Below are positions 26,284 to 34,270 of a stretch of DNA of 52,483 nt, piece by piece. Source of the DNA: Cecembia lonarensis LW9 (GTDB lineage Bacteria > Bacteroidota > Bacteroidia > Cytophagales > Cyclobacteriaceae). A program made the translations under genes and the position numbers. Under the pieces are notes generated by a model. The model did not search any database, had not been told where the DNA came from, and saw only the letters and a program-made list of their open reading frames with translations. The stretch is from positions 1 to 52,483 of the forward strand of contig NZ_AMGM01000026.1 of NCBI RefSeq assembly GCF_000298295.1, written 5' to 3'. Numbering within the stretch: the stretch's first letter is position 1; every line of letters starts with the position of its first letter.

Positions 26284-27264
26284 TCAATACCATTGCCCCA
26301 CCTTTCTGTTTTGCAAATTAAAAATGGAACTGCCCCTATACTCTACACCATCGTGTAAATGCTTCATTACCACCCCACAACCTTGGACTTTACACCGTTT
26401 GGTACCGGGCAGATTAATTGAAAAGCCAACTTGGGCTACATATAAGATTTGTTTTAAATCCTGAAATTCAGACAAATTTTCTGTTTGAAATGCAAAATTT
26501 CTAAATTCTGCACCTGCTTTTACAAACATACGGGTATACTCTGAAAACTCACGTTCAATTCTTAAACCTACACTGTAGAATGCCTGATCATTGTTCAATA
26601 AATTTTCATCAAAAGACCTTCTGATTAAGATATTCCCAAATTCTCCTTCCAGGATAAACCGCCAAGGATATCCCTGTCTGATCCTTTGGTTTTTTTCAGA
26701 TTGCATGTAAAAATTGGAAGATGCATACCTTTTGTACCGCCAATTGAGGAATTTGGCCCGCTTTCTGGCATCATATAAAACAAGTCCCACATTACCATAA
26801 ACCCGATCAAAAACATAATTATTTTCCTGAAAAGTCCATTCATAATCGCCTGACTTCAGACTTGACATGCTTCCAAACTCCCTGCCATATCCTCCTCCTA
26901 ATGTCAAGGTGTTAAACACATTGATTTTTACTCCCAAATTCAAGGGGAAAGCCATAGCCCCACCTCTAAACCTCAATGTATCTTCAGCTGTAAGCTCTTG
27001 TGGATTTTCTAGGTTTTGATATTGACTGATAGGATATTGGTTGGGAAATTCAGAGTTAAAGTTAATAAGTGGTGTATGATAAGCACCACCGCCTGAAAAC
27101 TCAAAGCTAATATTGCTGATAAGATTGCGGGTAACATTGCCAAGGTCGCTTTGAGATTTCCTGTTTTTAGTTCTTGCTTTGGTGTCAATACCAAAAATAT
27201 CCTCTTGTGCAAATGCAGTACTCCAGCAAGCAAAAATGATCAAAAATAAAATCGGTTTTTTCAT
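26284..27264 (-). CDS. Outer-membrane beta-barrel protein with Cys/His C-terminal tail
   Basis: A 326-residue protein with signal peptide MKKPILFLIIFACWSTAFAQ, then about eight to ten amphipathic strands (FEFSGGGAYHTPLINF; FPLNLGVKINVFNTLTLGGGYGREFG; FYSVGLRIEREFSEYTRMFVKAGAEFR; ILYVAQVGFSINLPG). After the last strand comes a tail of about 35 residues instead of the usual terminal aromatic. It holds Cys291, Cys296, His302 and His304 (CKVQGC...KHLHDG) and ends with a basic GQWY. The spacing could bind a metal. Function is unknown. It lies 94 bp upstream of gyrA on the same strand; 97 bp before its stop-side neighbour at 27362 there is a terminator, so it is probably transcribed separately from that gene. 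Confidence 0.7.
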   Translation of the reverse strand: MKKPILFLIIFACWSTAFAQEDIFGIDTKARTKNRKSQSDLGNVTRNLISNISFEFSGGGAYHTPLINFNSEFPNQYPISQYQNLENPQELTAEDTLRFRGGAMAFPLNLGVKINVFNTLTLGGGYGREFGSMSSLKSGDYEWTFQENNYVFDRVYGNVGLVLYDARKRAKFLNWRYKRYASSNFYMQSEKNQRIRQGYPWRFILEGEFGNILIRRSFDENLLNNDQAFYSVGLRIEREFSEYTRMFVKAGAEFRNFAFQTENLSEFQDLKQILYVAQVGFSINLPGTKRCKVQGCGVVMKHLHDGVEYRGSSIFNLQNRKVGQWY

Positions 27265-27315
27265 ATCACATTATAAACGATATCGAAATTAAAAATTATA
27301 TAGATTAAAAAACAA

Positions 27316-27346
27316 AAAAGGCCTCAAATACTTGAGACCTTTCATT
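27316..27346 (-). terminator. Terminator after the acidic secreted protein gene
   Basis: Hairpin AAGGCCTCAA/TTGAGACCTT (G-U at one position) followed on the minus strand by a T-rich tract, about 15 bases after the stop at 27362. Confidence 0.8.
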
Positions 27347-27361
27347 TTTACCAGTCAAATA

Positions 27362-27865
27362 TTATTTCTCCTCACTTTCCGCTTCATCACCTTCCTCTTG
27401 GTTCTGTAACTCAGCTACCAAATTGTTGATTTGCTCTTTTACAGCTGGATCAGCATTCATTGCTCTTCTCACTTTATTATAAGTCGCAGCGCCTAACACC
27501 TCAGCATCCATGATCAAACCTGTCATGTACTCTTTCACCTCATCTCCTATAGCATCAATATACGCCTGGATCTCAGCAAATGCTTCTTTTTCTTCTTCAG
27601 TAGCTTCAATCTCTGCTAATTTTTCATCATTTCCCCAGGCTCCTTTGATTTCATTGTAGCGGGCACCACCACCAAGGGTTTCATTTTCTTTAATCATTTC
27701 TTCCATGGTAGTCTGCTTCTCCTTGATGAATGCCTGTACTTTGGCTTCCATAGCGGCATACTTTACCATCTCTTCCTCAGTTAATTCTTCGCTTTCGTCC
27801 TGGGCATAACTCTGTACGCTGATCATTCCCAACATCAGGAAGGCAAGTAAGAACAATTTTTTCAT
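27362..27865 (-). CDS. Acidic, helical secreted protein of unknown function
   Basis: A 167-residue protein with signal peptide MKKLFLLAFLMLGMISVQSYAQ, followed by a strongly Glu/Lys/Ala-rich helical chain and a Glu-rich end (NQEEGDEAESEEK). Two halves look distantly alike (ENETLGGGARYNEIKGAW against DAEVLGAATYNKVRRAM), suggesting an internal duplication of about 70 residues. I do not recognise the family. It has its own terminator and a 400-bp upstream region. Confidence 0.7.
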   Translation of the reverse strand: MKKLFLLAFLMLGMISVQSYAQDESEELTEEEMVKYAAMEAKVQAFIKEKQTTMEEMIKENETLGGGARYNEIKGAWGNDEKLAEIEATEEEKEAFAEIQAYIDAIGDEVKEYMTGLIMDAEVLGAATYNKVRRAMNADPAVKEQINNLVAELQNQEEGDEAESEEK

Positions 27866-28266
27866 TGCAATAATTGGTTTAAATCTATAATTAGTTAAAG
27901 TTTAATTTCCAATAAATAACCAATACTTCAATTTCACAAGAAAAATGACAAAAAATACACCTTAAAACTTGTTAAAAGGCAATTTATCTAGAAAAGTGGC
28001 TAGATCAATTCACCCGACCCTAAATTTAATTTTATTATTTTAGGTTTAAAGCATAATCTTTTTTTAAATCATCCACTTGACTACTATACCCTATATTAAG
28101 TGGAGTCAATTTTGATTTTAGGAGCCGAATTGTCACCTTATTCTTAAAAGCTAAAGTTTAAGCCATATAAATTTCAACTCATTGATAAGCAAGCAAAAAA
28201 CTGAAATTATAACGTATAAGAAACAGGTATCCTATTTTTAAAGTTACTAGTTTAAACTCCAAAAAA
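27866..28266. other. A/T-rich divergent intergenic region, no gene seen
   Basis: About 400 bp lie between the divergent genes at 27865 and 28267. No frame with a start and protein-like composition is visible on either strand. It must contain promoters for both genes. I do not see a clear Bacteroidota TTTG-N19-TAnnTTTG pair, and there is no repeat shared with other parts of the window. Confidence 0.5.
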
Positions 28267-28869
28267 ATGAAAAACCTTCTCCCAAAATCACCCCTTTTTT
28301 TACTTTTATTGATCCTGTGCACAAACGGCCTTTATGCCCAATCCAAAGAAGATTTAATTAGGAATTTCAATCAGACTCGAATTCAATACAATAAGCAGGG
28401 AATGGTCATTTTGGGCTCTTGGGCAATTGGCAACATAGTCTGGGGAGGTGTCATGGCCGGAAGAACGACCGGAGAAATTCAAGGGTTCCATCAAATGAAT
28501 GCTTACTGGAACACTGTAAACTTGCTGATTGCAGGCGTTGGGTATTATTCAGCCTTGAAAGAAGAGCCCGGCACAGATTTTTGGGGAACCATTCAAAGCC
28601 AACAATCCATTGAAAAAATTCTATTAGTGAATGCTGCCTTGGATGTGGCTTACATGGCAGGAGGACTTTATATGCTGGAACGGGGAAGGAGAACCGACAA
28701 CCCCAGGCTTAGTGGTTTTGGACAATCCGTGATTTTACAGGGTGCGTTTTTGATGAGTTTTGATCTGATCAAATTCATGGTCCATAACAAGCATGGCAAG
28801 AAATTACCCGGCCTTTTGGAAGGACTCAGCATGGGACCTGGAGGAATGGGATTCAGAATGACATTCTAA
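28267..28869 (+). CDS. DUF6992-like membrane protein
   Basis: A 200-residue protein with a signal sequence (MKNLLPKSPLFLLLLILCTNGLYAQ) and three to four further hydrophobic segments (GMVILGSWAIGNIVWGGVMAG; NTVNLLIAGVGYYSAL; LLVNAALDVAYMAGGLYMLE; SVILQGAFLMSFDLIKFMVH). The layout NQTRIQYNKQGMVILGSWAIGN resembles what I remember as DUF6992 in Cytophagales; this is from memory only. It is a single gene facing the convergent rpe. A weak AGGC-AAGA-GCCT hairpin lies just after the stop. Confidence 0.7.
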   Translation: MKNLLPKSPLFLLLLILCTNGLYAQSKEDLIRNFNQTRIQYNKQGMVILGSWAIGNIVWGGVMAGRTTGEIQGFHQMNAYWNTVNLLIAGVGYYSALKEEPGTDFWGTIQSQQSIEKILLVNAALDVAYMAGGLYMLERGRRTDNPRLSGFGQSVILQGAFLMSFDLIKFMVHNKHGKKLPGLLEGLSMGPGGMGFRMTF

Positions 28870-28945
28870 TAAAAAATAGGCAAGAGCCTTTCAATTCCTT
28901 AATCCACATTTCAAGAAGCTTCCGGATTGATGCGCTCAGATAGCT

Positions 28946-29596
28946 TTACAACCCTTTTAAATTTTTAATGGTATGGATAGGATCCGGGGAAGTGAACACA
29001 AAGCTTCCGGCTACCAATACATCCGCACCTGCTTCCATGAGTAGCGGAGCATTGGTCTGATTGACGCCTCCATCAATTTCAATCATGGTGGATAGCCCTC
29101 TTTCATTCACCATTTGTCTTAACTTCCTTATTTTATCGTAGGTCCCTTGAATGAACTTCTGACCTCCAAACCCAGGGTTCACAGACATCAGACATACCAA
29201 ATCCAAATCGTCTAAAATATTTTCTAATGCTGCTACAGGGGTATGAGGATTCAGGGCTACGCCAGCTTTCGCCCCTAGATCCTTGATATATTGAACCGTA
29301 CGATGGAGGTGATTACAAGCTTCTATATGTACAGTGAGTACTTCTGCACCAGCCTTTCTAAACGCCGGAAGGTATCTGTCCGGATCCAAAATCATCAAAT
29401 GCACATCCAAGAGCTTTGCTGCATGACGGTGAATGGCCTCTGTTACCGGCAATCCAAAAGAAATATTGGGAACAAACATCCCGTCCATGATATCAACATG
29501 TATATAATCTGCCGATGATGTGTTAAGCATTTCGACTTCTTTCTGAAGATTCGCAAAGTCTGCCGCTAAAATGGAAGGCGCTATTTTGACTGACAT
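28946..29596 (-). CDS. rpe: Ribulose-phosphate 3-epimerase
   Basis: Interconverts ribulose 5-phosphate and xylulose 5-phosphate in the pentose phosphate pathway. It is a TIM barrel with APSILAADFANL at the N terminus, the metal/catalytic VDIMDGMFVPNISFG segment, LDVHLMI, the loop LMSVNPGFGGQKFI and EIDGGVN near the C terminus. The start is taken at ATG 29596 (MSVKIAPSI), giving the usual 216 residues; nine extra upstream codons are open but not family-like. Confidence 0.96.
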   Translation of the reverse strand: MSVKIAPSILAADFANLQKEVEMLNTSSADYIHVDIMDGMFVPNISFGLPVTEAIHRHAAKLLDVHLMILDPDRYLPAFRKAGAEVLTVHIEACNHLHRTVQYIKDLGAKAGVALNPHTPVAALENILDDLDLVCLMSVNPGFGGQKFIQGTYDKIRKLRQMVNERGLSTMIEIDGGVNQTNAPLLMEAGADVLVAGSFVFTSPDPIHTIKNLKGL

Positions 29597-29647
29597 GAGG
29601 GTAGCTATTGAATTTGCATGCAAAAAAAAGAAAATAGATTTCGAAGC

Positions 29648-31297
29648 CTATCTTTTCATCAACTTTGTCCGCTTTATTTCTGATCCGGATTGCATTTCTA
29701 CCAAATAAACTCCGGAGGGCAGCGATGGGATTAGGATTTCAAATGGCTCTTGGCTATTAATTCTATCCACCTGCACTTTTTGGAGAAGTTTACCTTGTAA
29801 ATCCATCAGAGAAAAATCGCCTGATTTATGATTACCAAACTTTACGTTGAGTCGGGTACCTGCTATGGGGTTAGGATAAACCTTCCACTCACCCATTTCC
29901 TGAGGATGTTGAATATTCAATATTGGACCATAATAAGCCCTGACAAAATTGGGGATGCCATAGCCTAGAAAATTATCAGGCTGATTGGCCTGGGTGGCAC
30001 TTTTTATAAGTAATTCGATCAACTGATCCTTATTGAGTTCCGGCTTGGCTTGCCATAATCCTGCAGCTAAAGCAGCAATTTGTGGCGCTGAAAAAGAAGT
30101 GCCACTGGCAGTGGATAAATTCCCTGAGTTACGCAAGAGCCAAACCTGCTGTCCAAAAGTCACCAGTTCAGGTTTGATCCGTCCATCCACTGTTGGACCT
30201 TGTGAACTGAAAGATGCCCTGGACATTCCCATATTGGTAGCGCCCACACTCAATATGCCTTTGGCATCAGCAGGGGCCGTAATACTTGACAGGCCTCTAT
30301 TTCCATAATTTCCAGCACTGGTCACCACCATTATACCCTTTTGACCTGCAATTGTCGCTCCCCTACTGATCAAGGCTGTCTCCCCATCCATGTCTTCTAA
30401 GGAATAATCCATTTCGGGATCATCAAAATCCCAATAACCCAAGGAACTGTTGATGATATCCACGCCGAGACTATCGGCATACTCCGCAGCCTTGACCCAG
30501 TTGTATTCCTCTACCCGAAATTCCGTAGGCACTTCCTCCGTAATACACAATATATACTGTGCATCCGGTGCAGCAGCCTGCAATAGACCGGGGTCATTAG
30601 CGGCCATGAGCGAAAGCACATTGGTTCCATGCTGATTTTTGGAATATACATTATCATTCCATACATGGACAAAATCCTTGGTGCCAATGATCTGATTGTT
30701 GTCAAACAGGTGGGAAAAAGCGGCAATCCTATCTACACCAGGGAAACCTGCATCAAAAACCGCAATAGTCAGGCCTTTTCCTGTATATCCTGCCTCATGC
30801 ATTTCCTGGACACCTAATAATGCATTCTGAAATTCAAATAGCGTTTCCTCTTTATTTAATTTATTCCTCAAATTGAACCTGAGCCCTGCCTTTTCATTTA
30901 ATGGATTTCTTAATCTTCCTTCAGCAACAAAGCCCTGCGCCGCTAATACCACAGATTCTACAAAATCAAAACCTTGCAGTGCCAAAACAGCTTCCTGATT
31001 GGCTACCACGACTGAAGCATTCAACCAATGGCTGTGATAAAGTACTTCCTGCACCAGGGGTTGAATCATGGTTATGTATTGCTCAGATACAGGCAGATCC
31101 AAACTGTCCAAAGCTATACCATAGCGCATCCTTCTATCTATGGATGATTGGGACAAGAAGGTTTGGGGAGCTTCTAAACTGTGAAAAGTCTGTGGTTTGT
31201 ATTTATAATGAACGGCATACCTGTCCTGCGCTTGGCCGCTAAAAGGCAAACAAAAAAGAAATACCCATACAAGAAGCTTCAATTTAAATCCTACCAT
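29648..31297 (-). CDS. Subtilisin-like (S8) protease with type IX secretion sorting domain
   Basis: A 549-residue extracellular serine protease: signal peptide (MVGFKLKLLVWVFLFCLPFSGQAQ) and a prodomain to about 150. The S8 catalytic domain has Asp182 (VFDAGFPG), His223 (NQHGTNV), oxyanion Asn329 (TSAGNYG) and Ser400 (SGTSFSAPQ). The last ~75 residues (from WKVYPNPIAGTRLNVKF to GVYLVEMQSGSEIKRTKLMKR) are a classical type A T9SS C-terminal domain, so the enzyme should cross the outer membrane by T9SS and be attached or released at the surface. Its start overlaps the end of the lipoprotein gene upstream by 14 bases, suggesting coupled expression. Confidence 0.95.
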   Translation of the reverse strand: MVGFKLKLLVWVFLFCLPFSGQAQDRYAVHYKYKPQTFHSLEAPQTFLSQSSIDRRMRYGIALDSLDLPVSEQYITMIQPLVQEVLYHSHWLNASVVVANQEAVLALQGFDFVESVVLAAQGFVAEGRLRNPLNEKAGLRFNLRNKLNKEETLFEFQNALLGVQEMHEAGYTGKGLTIAVFDAGFPGVDRIAAFSHLFDNNQIIGTKDFVHVWNDNVYSKNQHGTNVLSLMAANDPGLLQAAAPDAQYILCITEEVPTEFRVEEYNWVKAAEYADSLGVDIINSSLGYWDFDDPEMDYSLEDMDGETALISRGATIAGQKGIMVVTSAGNYGNRGLSSITAPADAKGILSVGATNMGMSRASFSSQGPTVDGRIKPELVTFGQQVWLLRNSGNLSTASGTSFSAPQIAALAAGLWQAKPELNKDQLIELLIKSATQANQPDNFLGYGIPNFVRAYYGPILNIQHPQEMGEWKVYPNPIAGTRLNVKFGNHKSGDFSLMDLQGKLLQKVQVDRINSQEPFEILIPSLPSGVYLVEMQSGSEIKRTKLMKR

Positions 31298-31976
31298 AAG
31301 TTGATAGTTTGAGATGGGTCTTCCGTCCAGAATCTTTGATCATTTGCCCCAAACAATCATTCCGACTACAATAAGTAAAAACCTCATAATAATGCTCTAT
31401 CATACCTACACCTCTGGCATAAATTTCATAGCGGTTGTCCCTAAAGGTAATTTCATCATCATCTTCCTCCTGAAGTACTTTTACAGACCTCTGGAAAAAT
31501 TGCTCCCCAACGGTGGCATCACCCATAAATGCTATTTCAAAAATATCAGAGGGGAGATTATTATACACCATGGCATCCCAATTCCTGCCCACCTGAACAG
31601 GAAGCACAAGATTAACTATTTTCTGATTACTCAAGTTCCTGATCAATGCATTTCCCCTGAAATGAAGGGAATATCCCGAAAACTGTTCCCAGCTGCTCCT
31701 GTCCTGCGACCTTTCCCTCCTGACAACAAAAACCTCTTCTTCCTGCACATTAAAAAAACTGTATTCGATGACATCCCGGATAAAATATTCCTCTGTTTGA
31801 CTGTCATTTTCGCCAAAAACAATGGTCTCCTCCACCTCATAAATCCAGAAAAGTCCGACTTCAAGTGGTTGATAATCCCTTCCAAAATCTGTCCTCGGGT
31901 TTTCTACCTCCCTACACGAAACAAATAAACAGATAAAAAGAAAAATACTGAATGATAATTGATAGCGCATAAGCAT
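31284..31976 (-). CDS. Lipoprotein of unknown function, coupled to the S8 protease
   Basis: A 230-residue (or 228, from the second ATG at 31970) lipoprotein: hydrophobic N terminus and lipobox FVSC followed by REVENP. The body begins with DYQPLEVGLFWIYEVEETIVFGEND, a beta-rich arrangement often seen in Bacteroidota outer-membrane lipoproteins. Two Cys near the end (YCSRNDCLGQ) could pair. I do not recognise a defined family. It is the first gene of a two-gene unit with the T9SS protease; the two frames overlap by 14 bases. Confidence 0.7.
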   Translation of the reverse strand: MLMRYQLSFSIFLFICLFVSCREVENPRTDFGRDYQPLEVGLFWIYEVEETIVFGENDSQTEEYFIRDVIEYSFFNVQEEEVFVVRRERSQDRSSWEQFSGYSLHFRGNALIRNLSNQKIVNLVLPVQVGRNWDAMVYNNLPSDIFEIAFMGDATVGEQFFQRSVKVLQEEDDDEITFRDNRYEIYARGVGMIEHYYEVFTYCSRNDCLGQMIKDSGRKTHLKLSTYGRI

Positions 31977-32054
31977 TGCCTTACTAAGGGCTAAAAATAC
32001 GTTTTTAGATTGAAATCTTTTACCTTAGCGCTCACAAAATCAATAATCTTTACT

Positions 32055-32681
32055 ATGGCGCTTAAAACTTTTGTCAAAATATCTTCAGTAAACAACCTCT
32101 CCGATGCCAGATATTGCTCAGGCATGCAGGTCAACCTGATGGGTTTCAGCCTGGAAGAAGAAAACAAAAATTTTACTTCAGCACAAAAATTCAAAGAGAT
32201 CACAGATTGGCTTTCAGGAGTTGCTTTTGTCGCTGAATTTGAATTCTCCCATCCACAGAACATACTAGAAAAAATCAAATCCTATGAAGGAATTGATTAT
32301 ATACAAATTGAAGAGGAAATGCATCTCAAAATGCTGGTTAATTCAGGATATGGCATCATTTTGAAAGAAAAGATCCAAGATGTGGCGCAATTGGATGCCC
32401 TGATTGCCAAAGCCGACAGTTACAGTAATTTCAACGTCACTTTATTATTGACCTCGGACAACTTAAAAATCGACGAGGCAATAAAGGACAAAATCAAAAC
32501 ACTTGCAGAAAAATGTGAATTGCTGTTAGGCTTTGGTCTTGAATCCAGAAACGTTTTGGAATTGGTAGCGTACACCGGGGTCAAAGGAATCGCCATGGAA
32601 GGGGGTGATGAAATCAAACCTGGACTAAAGGATTTTGACGAACTGGCTGAGATTTTGGAAGCTTTGGAGATTGAAGATTAA
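32055..32681 (+). CDS. Phosphoribosylanthranilate isomerase (TrpF)-like protein with altered active site
   Basis: A 208-residue TIM-barrel-type protein. The start FVKISSVNNLSDARYCSGM aligns with the TrpF opening VKICGITNLEDA, and the end GFGLESRNVLELVAY...GIAMEGGDEIKPGLKDFDEL aligns with its late GGL...N and SGVE..PGxKD phosphate-binding parts. The catalytic Cys of TrpF (KICG) is Ser here (KISS, residue 10), and the late loop is changed, so isomerase activity is doubtful. No other trp gene is nearby. The ATG at 32055 is preferred over an upstream TTG. It precedes hemF by 27 bp, likely in one operon. Confidence 0.7.
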   Translation: MALKTFVKISSVNNLSDARYCSGMQVNLMGFSLEEENKNFTSAQKFKEITDWLSGVAFVAEFEFSHPQNILEKIKSYEGIDYIQIEEEMHLKMLVNSGYGIILKEKIQDVAQLDALIAKADSYSNFNVTLLLTSDNLKIDEAIKDKIKTLAEKCELLLGFGLESRNVLELVAYTGVKGIAMEGGDEIKPGLKDFDELAEILEALEIED

Positions 32682-32708
32682 ACCGCAACCGGATAAAGAT
32701 TGAGACAA

Positions 32709-33605
32709 ATGGATAAAATTAAAATCAGTGAAGATTTTATGGCCATTCAGGACCATATATGTCAGGAATTGGAGATGGAAGATGGGACAGGCAAATTCAG
32801 GGAAGACAAATGGGACAGGCTTGAGGGAGGTGGTGGGCGGACACGAATCATTCAAAATGGAAATATCATTGAAAAAGGCGGAGTAGCATTTTCAGCAGTT
32901 TCTGGCCCCACTCCTGAAAAAATCCTGAACAAACTTAAGCTGGAGAAAGCTGACTTTTTTGCCACAGGCGTATCCATAGTCCTGCACCCCGAAAGTCCTA
33001 TGGTGCCTATCATTCACATGAACATCAGGTATTTTGAAATGAGTACAGGCGTCAAATGGTTTGGTGGGGGTATAGACCTGACTCCTCATTATGTCAATGT
33101 AGAAGATGCCAAATTTTTTCATGGGGAAGTAAAAAATACCTGCGATCAATTTAATCCTGTTTATTATCCCAAATTTAAGAAGTGGGCAGATGACTACTTT
33201 TTCATCAAACACCGCAATGAAACCAGAGGAATCGGAGGAATTTTCTTTGACAGATTGGTAAGCGAAGACCCTCAGGAAATGCAAAATATCTATGAGTTTG
33301 TTAAATCAGTAGGTTACCTGTTTCCAAAAATTTACCGGCATTTTATGGCCAAAAATAAAACCTTGCCATATGGAGAGAGAGAAAAGAAATGGCAAGCGTT
33401 GAGACGTGGCAGGTATGTGGAATTCAACCTGGTTTGGGATGCAGGCACAAAATTCGGTTTGGATACCAACGGCAGAACAGAAAGTATCTTGATGAGTATG
33501 CCGCCTATGGCCAATTGGGAATATATGCATCTTCCTGAATTAGGTTCCAAAGAGGCCCAAACCCTGGATTATTTGAAAAAAGAAATTGACTGGATCAACC
33601 TTTAA
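32709..33605 (+). CDS. hemF: Oxygen-dependent coproporphyrinogen III oxidase
   Basis: Aerobic oxidative decarboxylation of coproporphyrinogen III to protoporphyrinogen IX in haem synthesis. Family hallmarks are WDRLEGGGGRTRI, the strand VLHPESPMVPIIHMNIRYFE, the signature WFGGGIDLTPHYV, RGIGGIFFDRL and RRGRYVEFNLVWDAGTKFGL. The start is ATG 32709 (298 residues). It sits between the TrpF-like gene and a PAP2 phosphatase gene with short gaps (27 and 12 bp). The need for oxygen fits an aerobic lifestyle. Confidence 0.97.
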   Translation: MDKIKISEDFMAIQDHICQELEMEDGTGKFREDKWDRLEGGGGRTRIIQNGNIIEKGGVAFSAVSGPTPEKILNKLKLEKADFFATGVSIVLHPESPMVPIIHMNIRYFEMSTGVKWFGGGIDLTPHYVNVEDAKFFHGEVKNTCDQFNPVYYPKFKKWADDYFFIKHRNETRGIGGIFFDRLVSEDPQEMQNIYEFVKSVGYLFPKIYRHFMAKNKTLPYGEREKKWQALRRGRYVEFNLVWDAGTKFGLDTNGRTESILMSMPPMANWEYMHLPELGSKEAQTLDYLKKEIDWINL

Positions 33606-33617
33606 TTAGATTGAGTT

Positions 33618-34202
33618 ATGTTGGAAAAAATTGGTCAAATAGATCAGCAGATATTTCTATATTTAAATAATAACTTCCATTCAGATTTCTTTGATCCAAT
33701 CATGTTTTTGTTAACCAAGACAGGACCATGGATCCCCCTGTATATTTTTCTTTCCTATCTTATTTTGAAAACCTATAAAAAAGATGCCTGGTGGGTTTTT
33801 ATGGCTGTCGGGCTAACCATTTTATTTGCTGACCAAACGGCTTCTGGCCTAATGAAGCCATTTTTTGAGCGATTGAGGCCTTGTCATGAACCATTATTGG
33901 AAGGTATGGTGCACAATTATGGTTACTGTGGTGGTGGAAAGTTTGGCTTTGCTTCTTCCCATGCTTCCAACAGCTTCGGGGTGGCCACCATCATGACACT
34001 TACCCTGGCCTTCAGATATCCTTGGCTGAAATGGTTATTTGCCTGGGCTGTATTTTTTTCTTACACCAGAATATATCTGGGCGTGCATTACCCCGGAGAT
34101 ATTCTTGTTGGGGCAATGGTAGGCATCTTAAGTGCAGTACTGGGGTATTTTATCATGAAAAGCATCAAGGAAAGGTTTTTCACAAAAAATCCCATCCATT
34201 AA
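33618..34202 (+). CDS. PAP2 family membrane lipid phosphatase
   Basis: A 194-residue inner-membrane phosphatase with about five to six spans. The three PAP2 motifs are visible: KPFFERLRPC, SSHASNSFG (His of the PSGH-type motif, with Ser in place of Pro and Ala in place of Gly-type residues) and RIYLGVHYPGDILVGA with the second catalytic His. Proteins of this size commonly dephosphorylate undecaprenyl diphosphate or phosphatidylglycerol phosphate; which one cannot be told. It is 12 bp after hemF. Confidence 0.9.
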   Translation: MLEKIGQIDQQIFLYLNNNFHSDFFDPIMFLLTKTGPWIPLYIFLSYLILKTYKKDAWWVFMAVGLTILFADQTASGLMKPFFERLRPCHEPLLEGMVHNYGYCGGGKFGFASSHASNSFGVATIMTLTLAFRYPWLKWLFAWAVFFSYTRIYLGVHYPGDILVGAMVGILSAVLGYFIMKSIKERFFTKNPIH

Positions 34203-34270
34203 TTTTGTGTTTTTACCTTCCCCTAAAAGACTTATTTTAGCATCACCGAAAACTAGACCCAAATAACTTT

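Noticed and set aside
31314-31928. 204-codon open frame on the plus strand over the lipoprotein gene
   Set aside because: Antisense to a gene with lipobox and good codon pattern; its product has no domain or signal and reads as complement of coding sequence.
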